Origin: Thermoguttaceae bacterium
Lineage (GTDB): Bacteria; Planctomycetota; Planctomycetia; Pirellulales; Thermoguttaceae
Length of the DNA: 54,133 nucleotides
Direction: 5' to 3'
Assembly: GCA_017550965.1 (NCBI GenBank)
Contig: JAFZNK010000107.1
Span: forward strand, 1-54,133
A program made the position numbers and the translations under genes. The notes under the pieces are model-generated. The model saw only the letters and a list, made by a program, of their open reading frames with translations, was not told the origin of the DNA and made no database searches. This document shows, in pieces, positions 26,562 through 34,063 of the stretch (its first letter is position 1; each line of letters opens with the position of its first letter).

Positions 26562-27542
26562 CTACAATTTCGCGTTTGAAAGAATAGAATCGATAAGTTC
26601 GTTGAGTTTTTCGTCGGAACAGTCCGACAGATACTTTTCGTCGATCGGCTCTTTTTCATTGTCGCGAACGATTTTCATGCCGCGTTGAACAAGAGCCTCT
26701 TTTTCCAGAACGTCGACGATTCTTCCGGAAACCATATTGAGCGTTTCGAGCTCTCTGATCCCCACGTGCTTCCGCTTATTCGAAAAATACCACACAACCC
26801 CTAAAATCGTCGTGTCCGACATTACCGGAACGCAAATCGAACAGACAAAGTCCTCGGGGACGTTCCACGCCTCGGCCAAACAGTCTTCGTTGACGACGAC
26901 GGCGTTTCCCAACAGCGCTTCCACTTCCGCCCTCGCGGTTCGGAGCGGACGCGGCGCTTCCAGAAAACGTTCGTCGGGCAACCCCCACAGAACGCGCGGC
27001 GAAAGGCTCGTCGTCGCGTCGTCGAGAAGATAAAGAGCGGCGGCGTCAAAATCGCCAAGCGCGGACGCCCCGACGCGCAAAACGTCGCGAAGACGAATGG
27101 AGAACGAAGAACGCAGACAGGAACTCGGCCGAATATATTTGATCGCCGCGGCCGCCAGCTCCCCTTCGCAAGCTTCGGTAGCGAACCGCCAGCGGTAATT
27201 TTCCGACAAATTCGAGGCTAAAGACGAGGCGAGCCGACACGCGGCGTCCCAATCGACCTGGGGAAGAACGTCCGCGGCGCGTTCGAGAACTAAAAAACCG
27301 CAAACTTTGCTCTTTTCGATTTCCACGGGAAACGTCGCGCGCACCTGGGCGAGGTCGCCGCGCGGAGACGCAAGTTCCGAAGACCCCGCGCGAACAAAAC
27401 GAAGCTCGTATCCAAGCGCTTCCCGAAAGACGCGGAGCGATTCGGGCAGGCTCCCGACAAAAGGAATCTCGTTAGGATCAAACGCAGACTTGGTCAGAGG
27501 AAAGTTGAACAGATTTTCGTCGCCGGTGGGATTGGAATACAT
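26562..27542 (-). CDS. GAF-domain-like protein
   Basis: The 326-aa protein has no signal peptide or membrane segment. Residues about 150-300 look like a GAF sensor domain. There is a strand LRVGASALGDFDAAALYLLD, the block TARAEVEALLGNAVVVNEDC, then FVCSICVPVMSDTTILGVVW and a final helix RELETLNMVSGRIVDVLEKE, in the order of phytochrome-type GAF folds. The N-terminal half may be a second, diverged sensor (ATFPVEIEKSKVCGFLVLER). No kinase, cyclase or phosphatase output domain follows, so it would have to signal by binding a partner. A typical relative would be the sensor part of a PP2C or sigma-factor regulator. Confidence in the exact family is moderate. Confidence 0.65.
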   Translation of the reverse strand: MYSNPTGDENLFNFPLTKSAFDPNEIPFVGSLPESLRVFREALGYELRFVRAGSSELASPRGDLAQVRATFPVEIEKSKVCGFLVLERAADVLPQVDWDAACRLASSLASNLSENYRWRFATEACEGELAAAAIKYIRPSSCLRSSFSIRLRDVLRVGASALGDFDAAALYLLDDATTSLSPRVLWGLPDERFLEAPRPLRTARAEVEALLGNAVVVNEDCLAEAWNVPEDFVCSICVPVMSDTTILGVVWYFSNKRKHVGIRELETLNMVSGRIVDVLEKEALVQRGMKIVRDNEKEPIDEKYLSDCSDEKLNELIDSILSNAKL

Positions 27543-28126
27543 AAGGTCGTTTATCCGTTATCAAATCCTGCAAATGACTTGCCAAAGCGCCCGTCTGGGA
27601 AACGCCTTAAAGGAATCGTCCTACGTTTTTCGCAATTCAAATAAAAACTTATCCGGCGCTTTTTTTCCGATACTACCGTTGCGTTCGTTTGTGCGGTTTA
27701 TAGCGTGAATCGCCGAATCGGCGCGGAAAACAATCGGCGGGTTTAGCCGTTTTTCGGTAAAGAGAAATTTACGCGAAAACAATTCGACTCTTTCAAACTT
27801 GAAAAAGTTCTATCCGGACAAACCGTCTCAACCGTTAGAATCCTCTCAATTACTCAAGGGCGAAAAAAAAACTAAAAAAAATGCGCGCGAACAGTTCCAA
27901 TTTAGGCGCTTTGATATTATGATATAAGGATAGGGTCCGAGTCTTTCGGTCGTCGCGCGCCGAGGCGGCAAGCGACGTCGCAAGGCCGCGCCCCGACGCG
28001 ACGCCGACCGGCAAGATCGACGCCGCAAGCTTAGATTTAAGAAAATACGCGGGGCGCGCCGATTTCCAAAAGCTACGCAGATCCCGGCGTTCGGCGTCCA
28101 AGCATATTTAAACGAGGTTTTTCCGA
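27543..28126. other. divergent intergenic region
   Basis: This 584-bp gap separates the GAF gene from the propeller gene. The first half is AT-rich and has A-tracts near 27865-27880. The last ~170 bp before the propeller gene are strongly GC-rich and would form a structured leader. Apart from the promoter at 27895-27923, no feature could be supported. Confidence 0.45.
27895..27923 (+). promoter_or_regulatory. candidate promoter of the propeller protein
   Basis: TTCCAA (27895-27900) and TATGAT (27918-27923) are spaced by exactly 17 bp. The leader would be about 195 nt. Confidence 0.45.
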
Positions 28127-29827
28127 ATGAGACGACATTTCGTTAGTTTTGCCCTCCTATGTATCTCCGCGTTCTGCGCGTCGGCCTTTGCGGACGCGCC
28201 GGGTAAACTCGTCCCCGAGGCGGACGCCAACGCCGCCGGGCTGACCCGCGCCTGGTTTGCGCAAACGACTTTGGTCCAGGGACGCGAATGGGTTTCGAGC
28301 GCGACGTTCCAGGACGGAACCTTGTTTATCACCACTGACGGCGGCAAGCTCCAGGCGTTTGACGGCGAGACGGGCGCGTCGCTGTGGTCCGTCAACGCCG
28401 GCGAAGGCTTGTTGCTCCAGCCCGCGGTCAACAGCAAGCTGGTCGCGGCGATTTGCGGCACGAACCTGCTCGTTTACGACCGTTTCAGCGGCAAGAAACT
28501 TCAGGAAACGCGCGTTTACGGCAATCCGTCCGCGCCTCCGGTGATGAGCGAACGCGAAATCTACGTTCCGTGCTTCTCCGAACGCGTCCTCGCCTATCCG
28601 ATCCAGCCGGAAGAGCAGGAGTCCGACAGGCTCGACATGACGATCAACACCATGAGCGATCAGTCGACGGGGCTTGGCAAAGCGAGCGACTACTGGGCGA
28701 AGAAATTCCAGGATTACCGCAACAAAGTCGCTAGCGCATCCTATTCGATTAAGAGCCTCGACGACCGACGTCCCTATCCTTGTTCTTCGTTCGGCGTTTC
28801 GATGGTCGCTCCGATCGTCGGCACGCAAACGTACGCGAACGACTATATCGGCTGGACGACTGACAAAGGCTGGCTCGTCTTCGGCAAGATGGTTCGCAGT
28901 TCCGCCGACAATCCGTTCAAACTGTACGTCAAATTCCAGGTTCGTCCGAACTTCTCCTACGTCAACGAATCGCGTATCGGCAACAAGGCGCTCATTCCGC
29001 GCGACGACGTCGAAGCTTCTCCGTTCTTCATGCCCGAAGATCTGAGCGTTCAAAACATGGCGCTCAGTCCGGAAAACCGTCAGGGCGGCATGTTCATCGT
29101 CGGCTCGGAATCGGGCCACGTTTACGCGCTTAACGACGCGACCGGCGAACTCCGCTGGACCTACCTGACGCAAACCGGCGTTTCCAGCCGTATCTCCGCC
29201 TTTGGCAAGAGCGCCTACGTTCCGACCGAATCCGGCGATCTTTACAGCGTCGACGTCACGACGGGCGTGGAAAACTGGAGCGCCAAAAACGTCGTTCAGA
29301 CGATCGCCGCGTCCAACAACCGTCTGTACGTCGTCGACAACATCGGGCGAATCGTCTCGATCAATCGCACGAACGGCGAACGCGACAAAATCCTGAACGT
29401 CGGCCAGGTCGAATACAAAGTCTTCAATCGCGACAACGACCGTATCTACGTCGTCTCCAAGAACGGCGTCGTTCAATGCTTCCATGAAATCAACGCCGCG
29501 CAGCCGATCAAACACCGCGAATCCTGCCAGGATATCTTCGGAAAGATTATGTCCGAATCGGCGAAGAACGCGCCGCAAGTCGAACAGAAACGTCCCGTCG
29601 CCGTCGTTGAGGAAGAAGAAAAGACCGAAACCGTCGATCCCGACGACGATCCGTTCGCCGACGAAAACGACGCCGCCGGTTCCAACGCCGGCGCGGACGA
29701 AGACGACGATCCGTTTGGCGACGAAACCGACGACGCCGCCGGTTCCAACGCCGGCGCGGACGAAGACGACGATCCGTTCGGCGCGGATGCTTCCGACGAC
29801 GAAGATCCCTTCGGGGGAGACTTCTAA
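28127..29827 (+). CDS. exported PQQ-like beta-propeller protein with acidic repeat tail
   Basis: The 566-aa protein begins with a Sec signal (hydrophobic stretch FVSFALLCISAFCASAFA). Repeated blades follow, with the pattern GxLFxxxxxGxLxAFDxxTGxxLW: GTLFITTDGGKLQAFDGETG, later GHVYALNDATGELRWTY, then GDLYSVDVTTGVENW and NRLYVVDNIGRIVSINRTNG. These are PQQ/quinoprotein-like propeller blades, related to the outer-membrane assembly protein BamB, so a surface scaffold or binding role is more likely than catalysis. No PQQ ligands or haem motif were seen. The last ~55 residues are a run of acidic DDDPFG repeats. The gene is a single unit with its own terminator. Confidence 0.85.
   Translation: MRRHFVSFALLCISAFCASAFADAPGKLVPEADANAAGLTRAWFAQTTLVQGREWVSSATFQDGTLFITTDGGKLQAFDGETGASLWSVNAGEGLLLQPAVNSKLVAAICGTNLLVYDRFSGKKLQETRVYGNPSAPPVMSEREIYVPCFSERVLAYPIQPEEQESDRLDMTINTMSDQSTGLGKASDYWAKKFQDYRNKVASASYSIKSLDDRRPYPCSSFGVSMVAPIVGTQTYANDYIGWTTDKGWLVFGKMVRSSADNPFKLYVKFQVRPNFSYVNESRIGNKALIPRDDVEASPFFMPEDLSVQNMALSPENRQGGMFIVGSESGHVYALNDATGELRWTYLTQTGVSSRISAFGKSAYVPTESGDLYSVDVTTGVENWSAKNVVQTIAASNNRLYVVDNIGRIVSINRTNGERDKILNVGQVEYKVFNRDNDRIYVVSKNGVVQCFHEINAAQPIKHRESCQDIFGKIMSESAKNAPQVEQKRPVAVVEEEEKTETVDPDDDPFADENDAAGSNAGADEDDDPFGDETDDAAGSNAGADEDDDPFGADASDDEDPFGGDF
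29666..29791 (+). repeat. 63-bp coding tandem repeat (21 aa, two copies)
   Basis: Two near-identical 63-bp units encode NDAAGSNAGADEDDDPFG plus three residues and its copy. Partial units lie on both sides (DDDPFADE before, DDEDPFGGDF after). The repeat keeps frame, so copy number can change tail length without damage. Confidence 0.8.
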
Positions 29828-29860
29828 ATCCGGAGGTCGCCAGCGTAACGCAATAGACAA

Positions 29861-29903
29861 GCGCGCGGTCGGACGCAACGCCGATCGCGCGTTTTTTGTT
29901 TTT
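29861..29903 (+). terminator. strong terminator of the propeller gene
   Basis: GCGCGCGGTCGG pairs with CCGATCGCGCG and is followed by TTTTTTGTTTTTC. Confidence 0.85.
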
Positions 29904-29934
29904 CTTCACCTTTTTTCGCGAAGAGATTGTTTCC

Positions 29935-32289
29935 ATGCCAAATCTTAGAAGAACTTTAATCGTCGCGGCGGTCGCGGCGTGTCTGTGTCTGTCTTTTGCC
30001 GCGCGCGCTCAGGAAGCGAAGGACCTGTCGGTCCTTCCGGCGACAAGCGCGACGCCGGCCGAGCCGATTCCTCACTTTCCCAGCCGACTCGCCGCGTTCG
30101 TTTGGCGCAACTGGAACCTGACGGAAATCGAGCGCATGGCGGAAACGGTCGAAGCGACGCCCGACGAACTCCGGGAGATCGCGCGGGCGACGGGTCTTCC
30201 CGAATATCAGGCCCCGTCGTGGGATCCGGCGCGTTCCTATATCACGATCGTCCGAAGAAACTGGTCGTTGCTCCCCTTCGAACAACTCCTGACGCTCCTG
30301 CGATTCGAACCCGAAGAATTTGCGGAAAAACTTCGTGAAGACGACTTCCTGTCGGTCAAACTTGGCGCCAAGCCGTTCTGCGAGCCGTTGATCTACGCCA
30401 GGCCGACGGAAGAAGAGTTCGCGCAAATGCGCAAAATCGCGCAAAATACGCGCGAGGCGTTAGGAGACGAGCTCGAATTGTCCGGCGTCGACCGTTTCGC
30501 TTTTCTCAAAGAATTTGACGACGACGCCGACGCGGCGGAACAAGGCGTCGAAAGCGCGGAAACCGCGTCTCCCTCGCAATTTGAGATCTGCTACCTGCAT
30601 TCGTACTTCGCCGTCTTTGGCGATCCGCTCCTTCAGGACAGCTCCCTGCTCTACCCCGACAAACTCTTTGAAAAACTTCACGCGCGCGGCGTCAACGGCG
30701 TCTGGCTCCACTCGCTCCTGCGCGATTTGACGCCGGGAACCGAAGATTTCCCCGAATTCGGCGAGAAGTCGGAAATTCGACGCGCGAACCTTCGCGATTT
30801 GGTCAATCGCGGAAAGAAATACGGTATCGACGTCTACCTCTACATGAACGAGCCGCGCTCCATGCGCGAATCGTTCTTTGAGAATCATCCGGACGAAAAA
30901 GGCGTCGCGGAAGGCGCGTATTGCGCGATGTGCGCGTCCGCGCCCAAAGTCAGAAAATGGCTGGTCGATTCGCTCGAATACCTCTTTAACGACGTCCCCG
31001 GCCTGGGCGGAATCTTTACGATCACCGGCTCGGAAAACCTCACGACCTGCGTCTCGCACGGCCGCTTTGGCGCTTGTCCGCGTTGCTCGCAACATAGCGA
31101 CGTCGACTTGATCGTCGATCTTAACGCCGCGATGGAAGAAGGCGTTCATCGCGCGGCCCCCGACGCCAAAGTGATCGTTTGGGACTGGGGCTGGCGCGGC
31201 CACGCGATCGCGACCGACATTGTCGAACGACTGCCGAAAAACGTTTGGTTGCAGTCGGTTAGCGAATGGTCGATTCCAATTAATCGCGGCGGCGTTCCGG
31301 CGACGGTCGGCGAATACTCGATTTCCGTCGTCGGGCCCGGTCCTCGCGCGACCGCGCATTGGGCGGCGGCGAAAAAGGCGGGGCTCAAAACGATCGCCAA
31401 GTGCCAATTTAACTCCACTTGGGAAATCGCGTCGATTCCGTCGATTCCCGCGCTTGAACTGGTCGCGCGACACGCGTTCAATCTTTCGCGCGCCGGAGTC
31501 GACGGCGTCATGGCCGGCTGGTCCCTTGGCGGCTACCCGACGATCAACCTGGAAGTCGTTCACGCGTTCGCGACCGATCCCGACGCGACGGTCGACGGCG
31601 TGTTGTATCGACTCGCCAAAGATTACTACGGCGAACGCGGCGCGGCCCTTGCGCGAGAAGGCTGGAAAGAGATCTCCGACGCTTTTGAAGAGTTCCCCTA
31701 CGGCGGAAGCGTCATGTACTGCGCGCCGACGCAAATCGGGCCCGCGAATCTCTTGCGCGAACAAGCCACGCATATGCCCGCGACGATGGTCGGCATACCC
31801 TACGACGACCTTGGCGCGTGGAGCGGCCCCTACCCCGGCCCTGTCTTCGCCGATCAGATGCAGAAATGCGGACAAGGCTTCTTAGAGGGCGCGGCGAAAC
31901 TAAACGAAGCGTTGAAATTCTCGCCCGACGCCAAACGCGTCGACGCGCAGAACCTGGCGCGCTACGCCGAAGTCGCGGGCGTGAATTTCCTCAGCGTCGC
32001 CAATCAGACGCGATTCATTTTACTCCGCGACGAACGCAACGCGCTCCTCAAAGAACTTGAAAACGGCGCCGACGCCGAAAAAGAAGCGCGCGTCAAAGAA
32101 CTCGCCGCGGAAATGATCCCAATTGTCCAGAGCGAAATCGAACTCGCAAAACGCTTGCGCAAAGCGTGCCTGGAAGACTCCTGCGTCGGGTTCGAATCGA
32201 CCAATCAATACTGGTTCGTCCCCAACGACCTCGTCGAAAAGATTATTTCCTGCCAGGATATTATCGAGAATCTCAAAAAGTCGTTGTAG
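29935..32289 (+). CDS. secreted TIM-barrel glycoside-hydrolase-like protein
   Basis: The start is set at the ATG of MPNLRRTLIVAAVAACLCLS, which gives a clean Sec signal ending at ARAQ; an upstream in-frame ATG at 29896 would overlap the preceding terminator. The mature protein (about 760 aa) has a barrel-like region from residue ~220. It includes LHSYFAVFGD, FEKLHARGVNGVWLHSLLRD, GKKYGIDVYLYMNEPRS, CASAPKVRKWLVDSLEYLF, and GGIFTITGSENLTTC followed by CPRC, then KVIVWDWGWRG. This strand-helix order resembles hexosaminidase-like families (GH20, or the DUF4838/GH163 group). SENxT and CPRC look like a conserved active-site or metal-site cluster. The substrate is unknown, and the family call is tentative. 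Confidence 0.7.
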   Translation: MPNLRRTLIVAAVAACLCLSFAARAQEAKDLSVLPATSATPAEPIPHFPSRLAAFVWRNWNLTEIERMAETVEATPDELREIARATGLPEYQAPSWDPARSYITIVRRNWSLLPFEQLLTLLRFEPEEFAEKLREDDFLSVKLGAKPFCEPLIYARPTEEEFAQMRKIAQNTREALGDELELSGVDRFAFLKEFDDDADAAEQGVESAETASPSQFEICYLHSYFAVFGDPLLQDSSLLYPDKLFEKLHARGVNGVWLHSLLRDLTPGTEDFPEFGEKSEIRRANLRDLVNRGKKYGIDVYLYMNEPRSMRESFFENHPDEKGVAEGAYCAMCASAPKVRKWLVDSLEYLFNDVPGLGGIFTITGSENLTTCVSHGRFGACPRCSQHSDVDLIVDLNAAMEEGVHRAAPDAKVIVWDWGWRGHAIATDIVERLPKNVWLQSVSEWSIPINRGGVPATVGEYSISVVGPGPRATAHWAAAKKAGLKTIAKCQFNSTWEIASIPSIPALELVARHAFNLSRAGVDGVMAGWSLGGYPTINLEVVHAFATDPDATVDGVLYRLAKDYYGERGAALAREGWKEISDAFEEFPYGGSVMYCAPTQIGPANLLREQATHMPATMVGIPYDDLGAWSGPYPGPVFADQMQKCGQGFLEGAAKLNEALKFSPDAKRVDAQNLARYAEVAGVNFLSVANQTRFILLRDERNALLKELENGADAEKEARVKELAAEMIPIVQSEIELAKRLRKACLEDSCVGFESTNQYWFVPNDLVEKIISCQDIIENLKKSL

Positions 32290-32391
32290 ACTGGGAGCCA
32301 AGGAGTTATCGTCCCCGGATCTCGACCTGGGAAACATAAAAACGTAGCGCGCGAATCGTAGATTATTCGACGTCGCACGCGACAACGCGAG

Positions 32392-32447
32392 AAAACCGCC
32401 GACCCGTTTGGAAAACCAAAAACGAATCGGCGGTTTTGCGTTTTTTA
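32392..32447. terminator. bidirectional terminator
   Basis: AAAACCGCCGA (from 32392) pairs with TCGGCGGTTTT (32427-32437) and is followed on the plus strand by GCGTTTTTT. It lies between the convergent hydrolase-like and AlbA_2 genes. Confidence 0.8.
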
Positions 32448-32481
32448 CCTGACAAAACGTCGTCTGAGCGACGTCTCCAGA

Positions 32482-34002
32482 TCAGGACTTCTTCTTGACG
32501 GCCCATTCTCCTCTTGTGCCGCCGACTCGTTCGATTCGCCCGTCTTCTTTCAAAGCCGCAATTGTTCTTTGCACGGTTCGAATCGAGACGTCTAATAAAG
32601 AGGCCAATTCAGACTGCGTTATTTTAGGTTTCTTTTGAAGAACCTTGATTACCCGTTTCGTCAGTTTGGAATCAATTTCAAAGAGGGAGCTATTCGGTTT
32701 ATTAGCGTCATGATTAGCGTCACGATTACCGCCACGATTAGCGTCACGATTACCGCCATGATTACCGCCATGATTACCGCCACGATTACCGCCACGATTA
32801 CCGCCATTCACGCCGCGATTAGTCTTGTTATCGCTGAGTTTAACTTCATTTCCGTCAGAATTCCAATTCTCTCGTAAATTTCTGTAAAACGCAACGACAA
32901 AATCGTCCTTTTCGGCTCGAAATTCTACTTTGCATCCGGCCTCGTCGCAAAGGTCTTTAATTCGCTTTAATCCGGTGGCAAAAGTCTCCATATCTTTGGA
33001 AAAATACAAGACTCGCGTGATCAACTTATTTCTGCGAACGGCCTTCTTTTTTCCGTCCAGAAACTCTTCCGGCGAATGTCCCTGCGGAAAACCGCCCGTC
33101 GTATGAATTTCAATACGATCCTTAAAGACGTCGATTTCGTTGCACTGATTATTGTTATATAACCGATGACCGTACGAATTGACGATAGCTTCTCTGATCG
33201 CTTCGAGGGGAATCTCGGGCGTTTCCACTCTTTTTAATCCGACAATCTCCGCCTTCCAGTCCATTGCGTCAATTATGTACTGTTCGCAAGTTCTGCAAAG
33301 ACCGAAGATTGTTCCTCTGTCTTCCCGGCGTATATCGGTAAACGTCGTCTTAACGTTCGTCGCGAACTTCGCCATTTGAACGTCGTTCATCGAAGAACTG
33401 CAGAACAACACGGCGCCCGCGTTCAAGAGACGTCTTCCGTCCTTCGCCAACAGCTCAAGTTTTTCAAGAACAACGGAGGGTTCGTCCGATTCGAACTCGA
33501 TACGTCCGATTTCTTTAGCCTTTCTCAAATATCTCCTGAAATCGGCGTCCACGACGTCGTCGATTGTGTATTCCGACGTCTGCAACTCCCACGCGTTAAG
33601 GCTGTCGCCGCGTTTGCGAAGCGCTTCGTCATATGTTTCCTGATCCATGACTTTGTCTTCGTCGGCAACGCGAATTCGGGGAATATTATATGCCAGATAG
33701 GGCGCGCGATTCCCTTCAAATCGAACGTAAACGACCTCAAGATCGCCGTACTTTCTCGCCGTAATCTCGGGATAAATCACCGGTTTAATATGATTGGCGA
33801 CCGCCTGACTGACGTCTCGCAAAGTGGAATCGGCGATTTCCTGCCCAATGACGTCGCCGTTGTTTTTGACGCCAAAATACAACTCGCCTCCGCCATGTTT
33901 ATTAAGCATAGCGACAATGGAAACAACGCCCTCTTTCAACTCGCCGGTACTCTTTTTATACTCGATTCGCTCGGTTTCTCTACCGATATTGACGCGCGTC
34001 AT
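32482..34002 (-). CDS. AlbA_2/Schlafen-type putative DNA-binding regulator
   Basis: The 506-aa protein begins with the AlbA_2 (Schlafen AlbA) domain: ETERIEYKKSTGELKEGVVS, then AMLNKHGGGELYFGVKNNGD and IGQEIADSTLRDVSQAVANHI. A GHKL-type C-terminal ATPase-like part follows (AIREAIVNSYGHRLYNNNQ, and IEIHTTGGFPQGHSPEEFLDG), as in the RecG-like COG2865 group. A Gly/Asn/Arg repeat linker leads to a C-terminal winged helix (KITQSELASLLDVSIRTVQR). Such proteins are annotated as transcriptional regulators and often occur beside defence or mobile loci. None is adjacent here, so its target is unknown. Confidence 0.88.
   Translation of the reverse strand: MTRVNIGRETERIEYKKSTGELKEGVVSIVAMLNKHGGGELYFGVKNNGDVIGQEIADSTLRDVSQAVANHIKPVIYPEITARKYGDLEVVYVRFEGNRAPYLAYNIPRIRVADEDKVMDQETYDEALRKRGDSLNAWELQTSEYTIDDVVDADFRRYLRKAKEIGRIEFESDEPSVVLEKLELLAKDGRRLLNAGAVLFCSSSMNDVQMAKFATNVKTTFTDIRREDRGTIFGLCRTCEQYIIDAMDWKAEIVGLKRVETPEIPLEAIREAIVNSYGHRLYNNNQCNEIDVFKDRIEIHTTGGFPQGHSPEEFLDGKKKAVRRNKLITRVLYFSKDMETFATGLKRIKDLCDEAGCKVEFRAEKDDFVVAFYRNLRENWNSDGNEVKLSDNKTNRGVNGGNRGGNRGGNHGGNHGGNRDANRGGNRDANHDANKPNSSLFEIDSKLTKRVIKVLQKKPKITQSELASLLDVSIRTVQRTIAALKEDGRIERVGGTRGEWAVKKKS
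32701..32808. repeat. 12-bp minisatellite inside the AlbA_2 gene, nine copies
   Basis: Nine contiguous 12-bp units of the form ATTA(C/G)CG(C/T)CA(C/T)G encode the GGNR/GGNH/DANR linker between the ATPase-like part and the winged helix. Because 12 is a multiple of three, slippage changes linker length and keeps the frame. Confidence 0.9.
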
Positions 34003-34063
34003 TTCCCTGTTATTCCCAAATATTCAAGAATTTCCACTTTCGTTTTCACGTCGAACGGCCGCG

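Noticed and set aside
28157..31875. Long minus-strand frames opposite the propeller and hydrolase-like genes
   Set aside because: Same composition effect; the translations are Arg/Val-rich with no domain and no ribosome sites.
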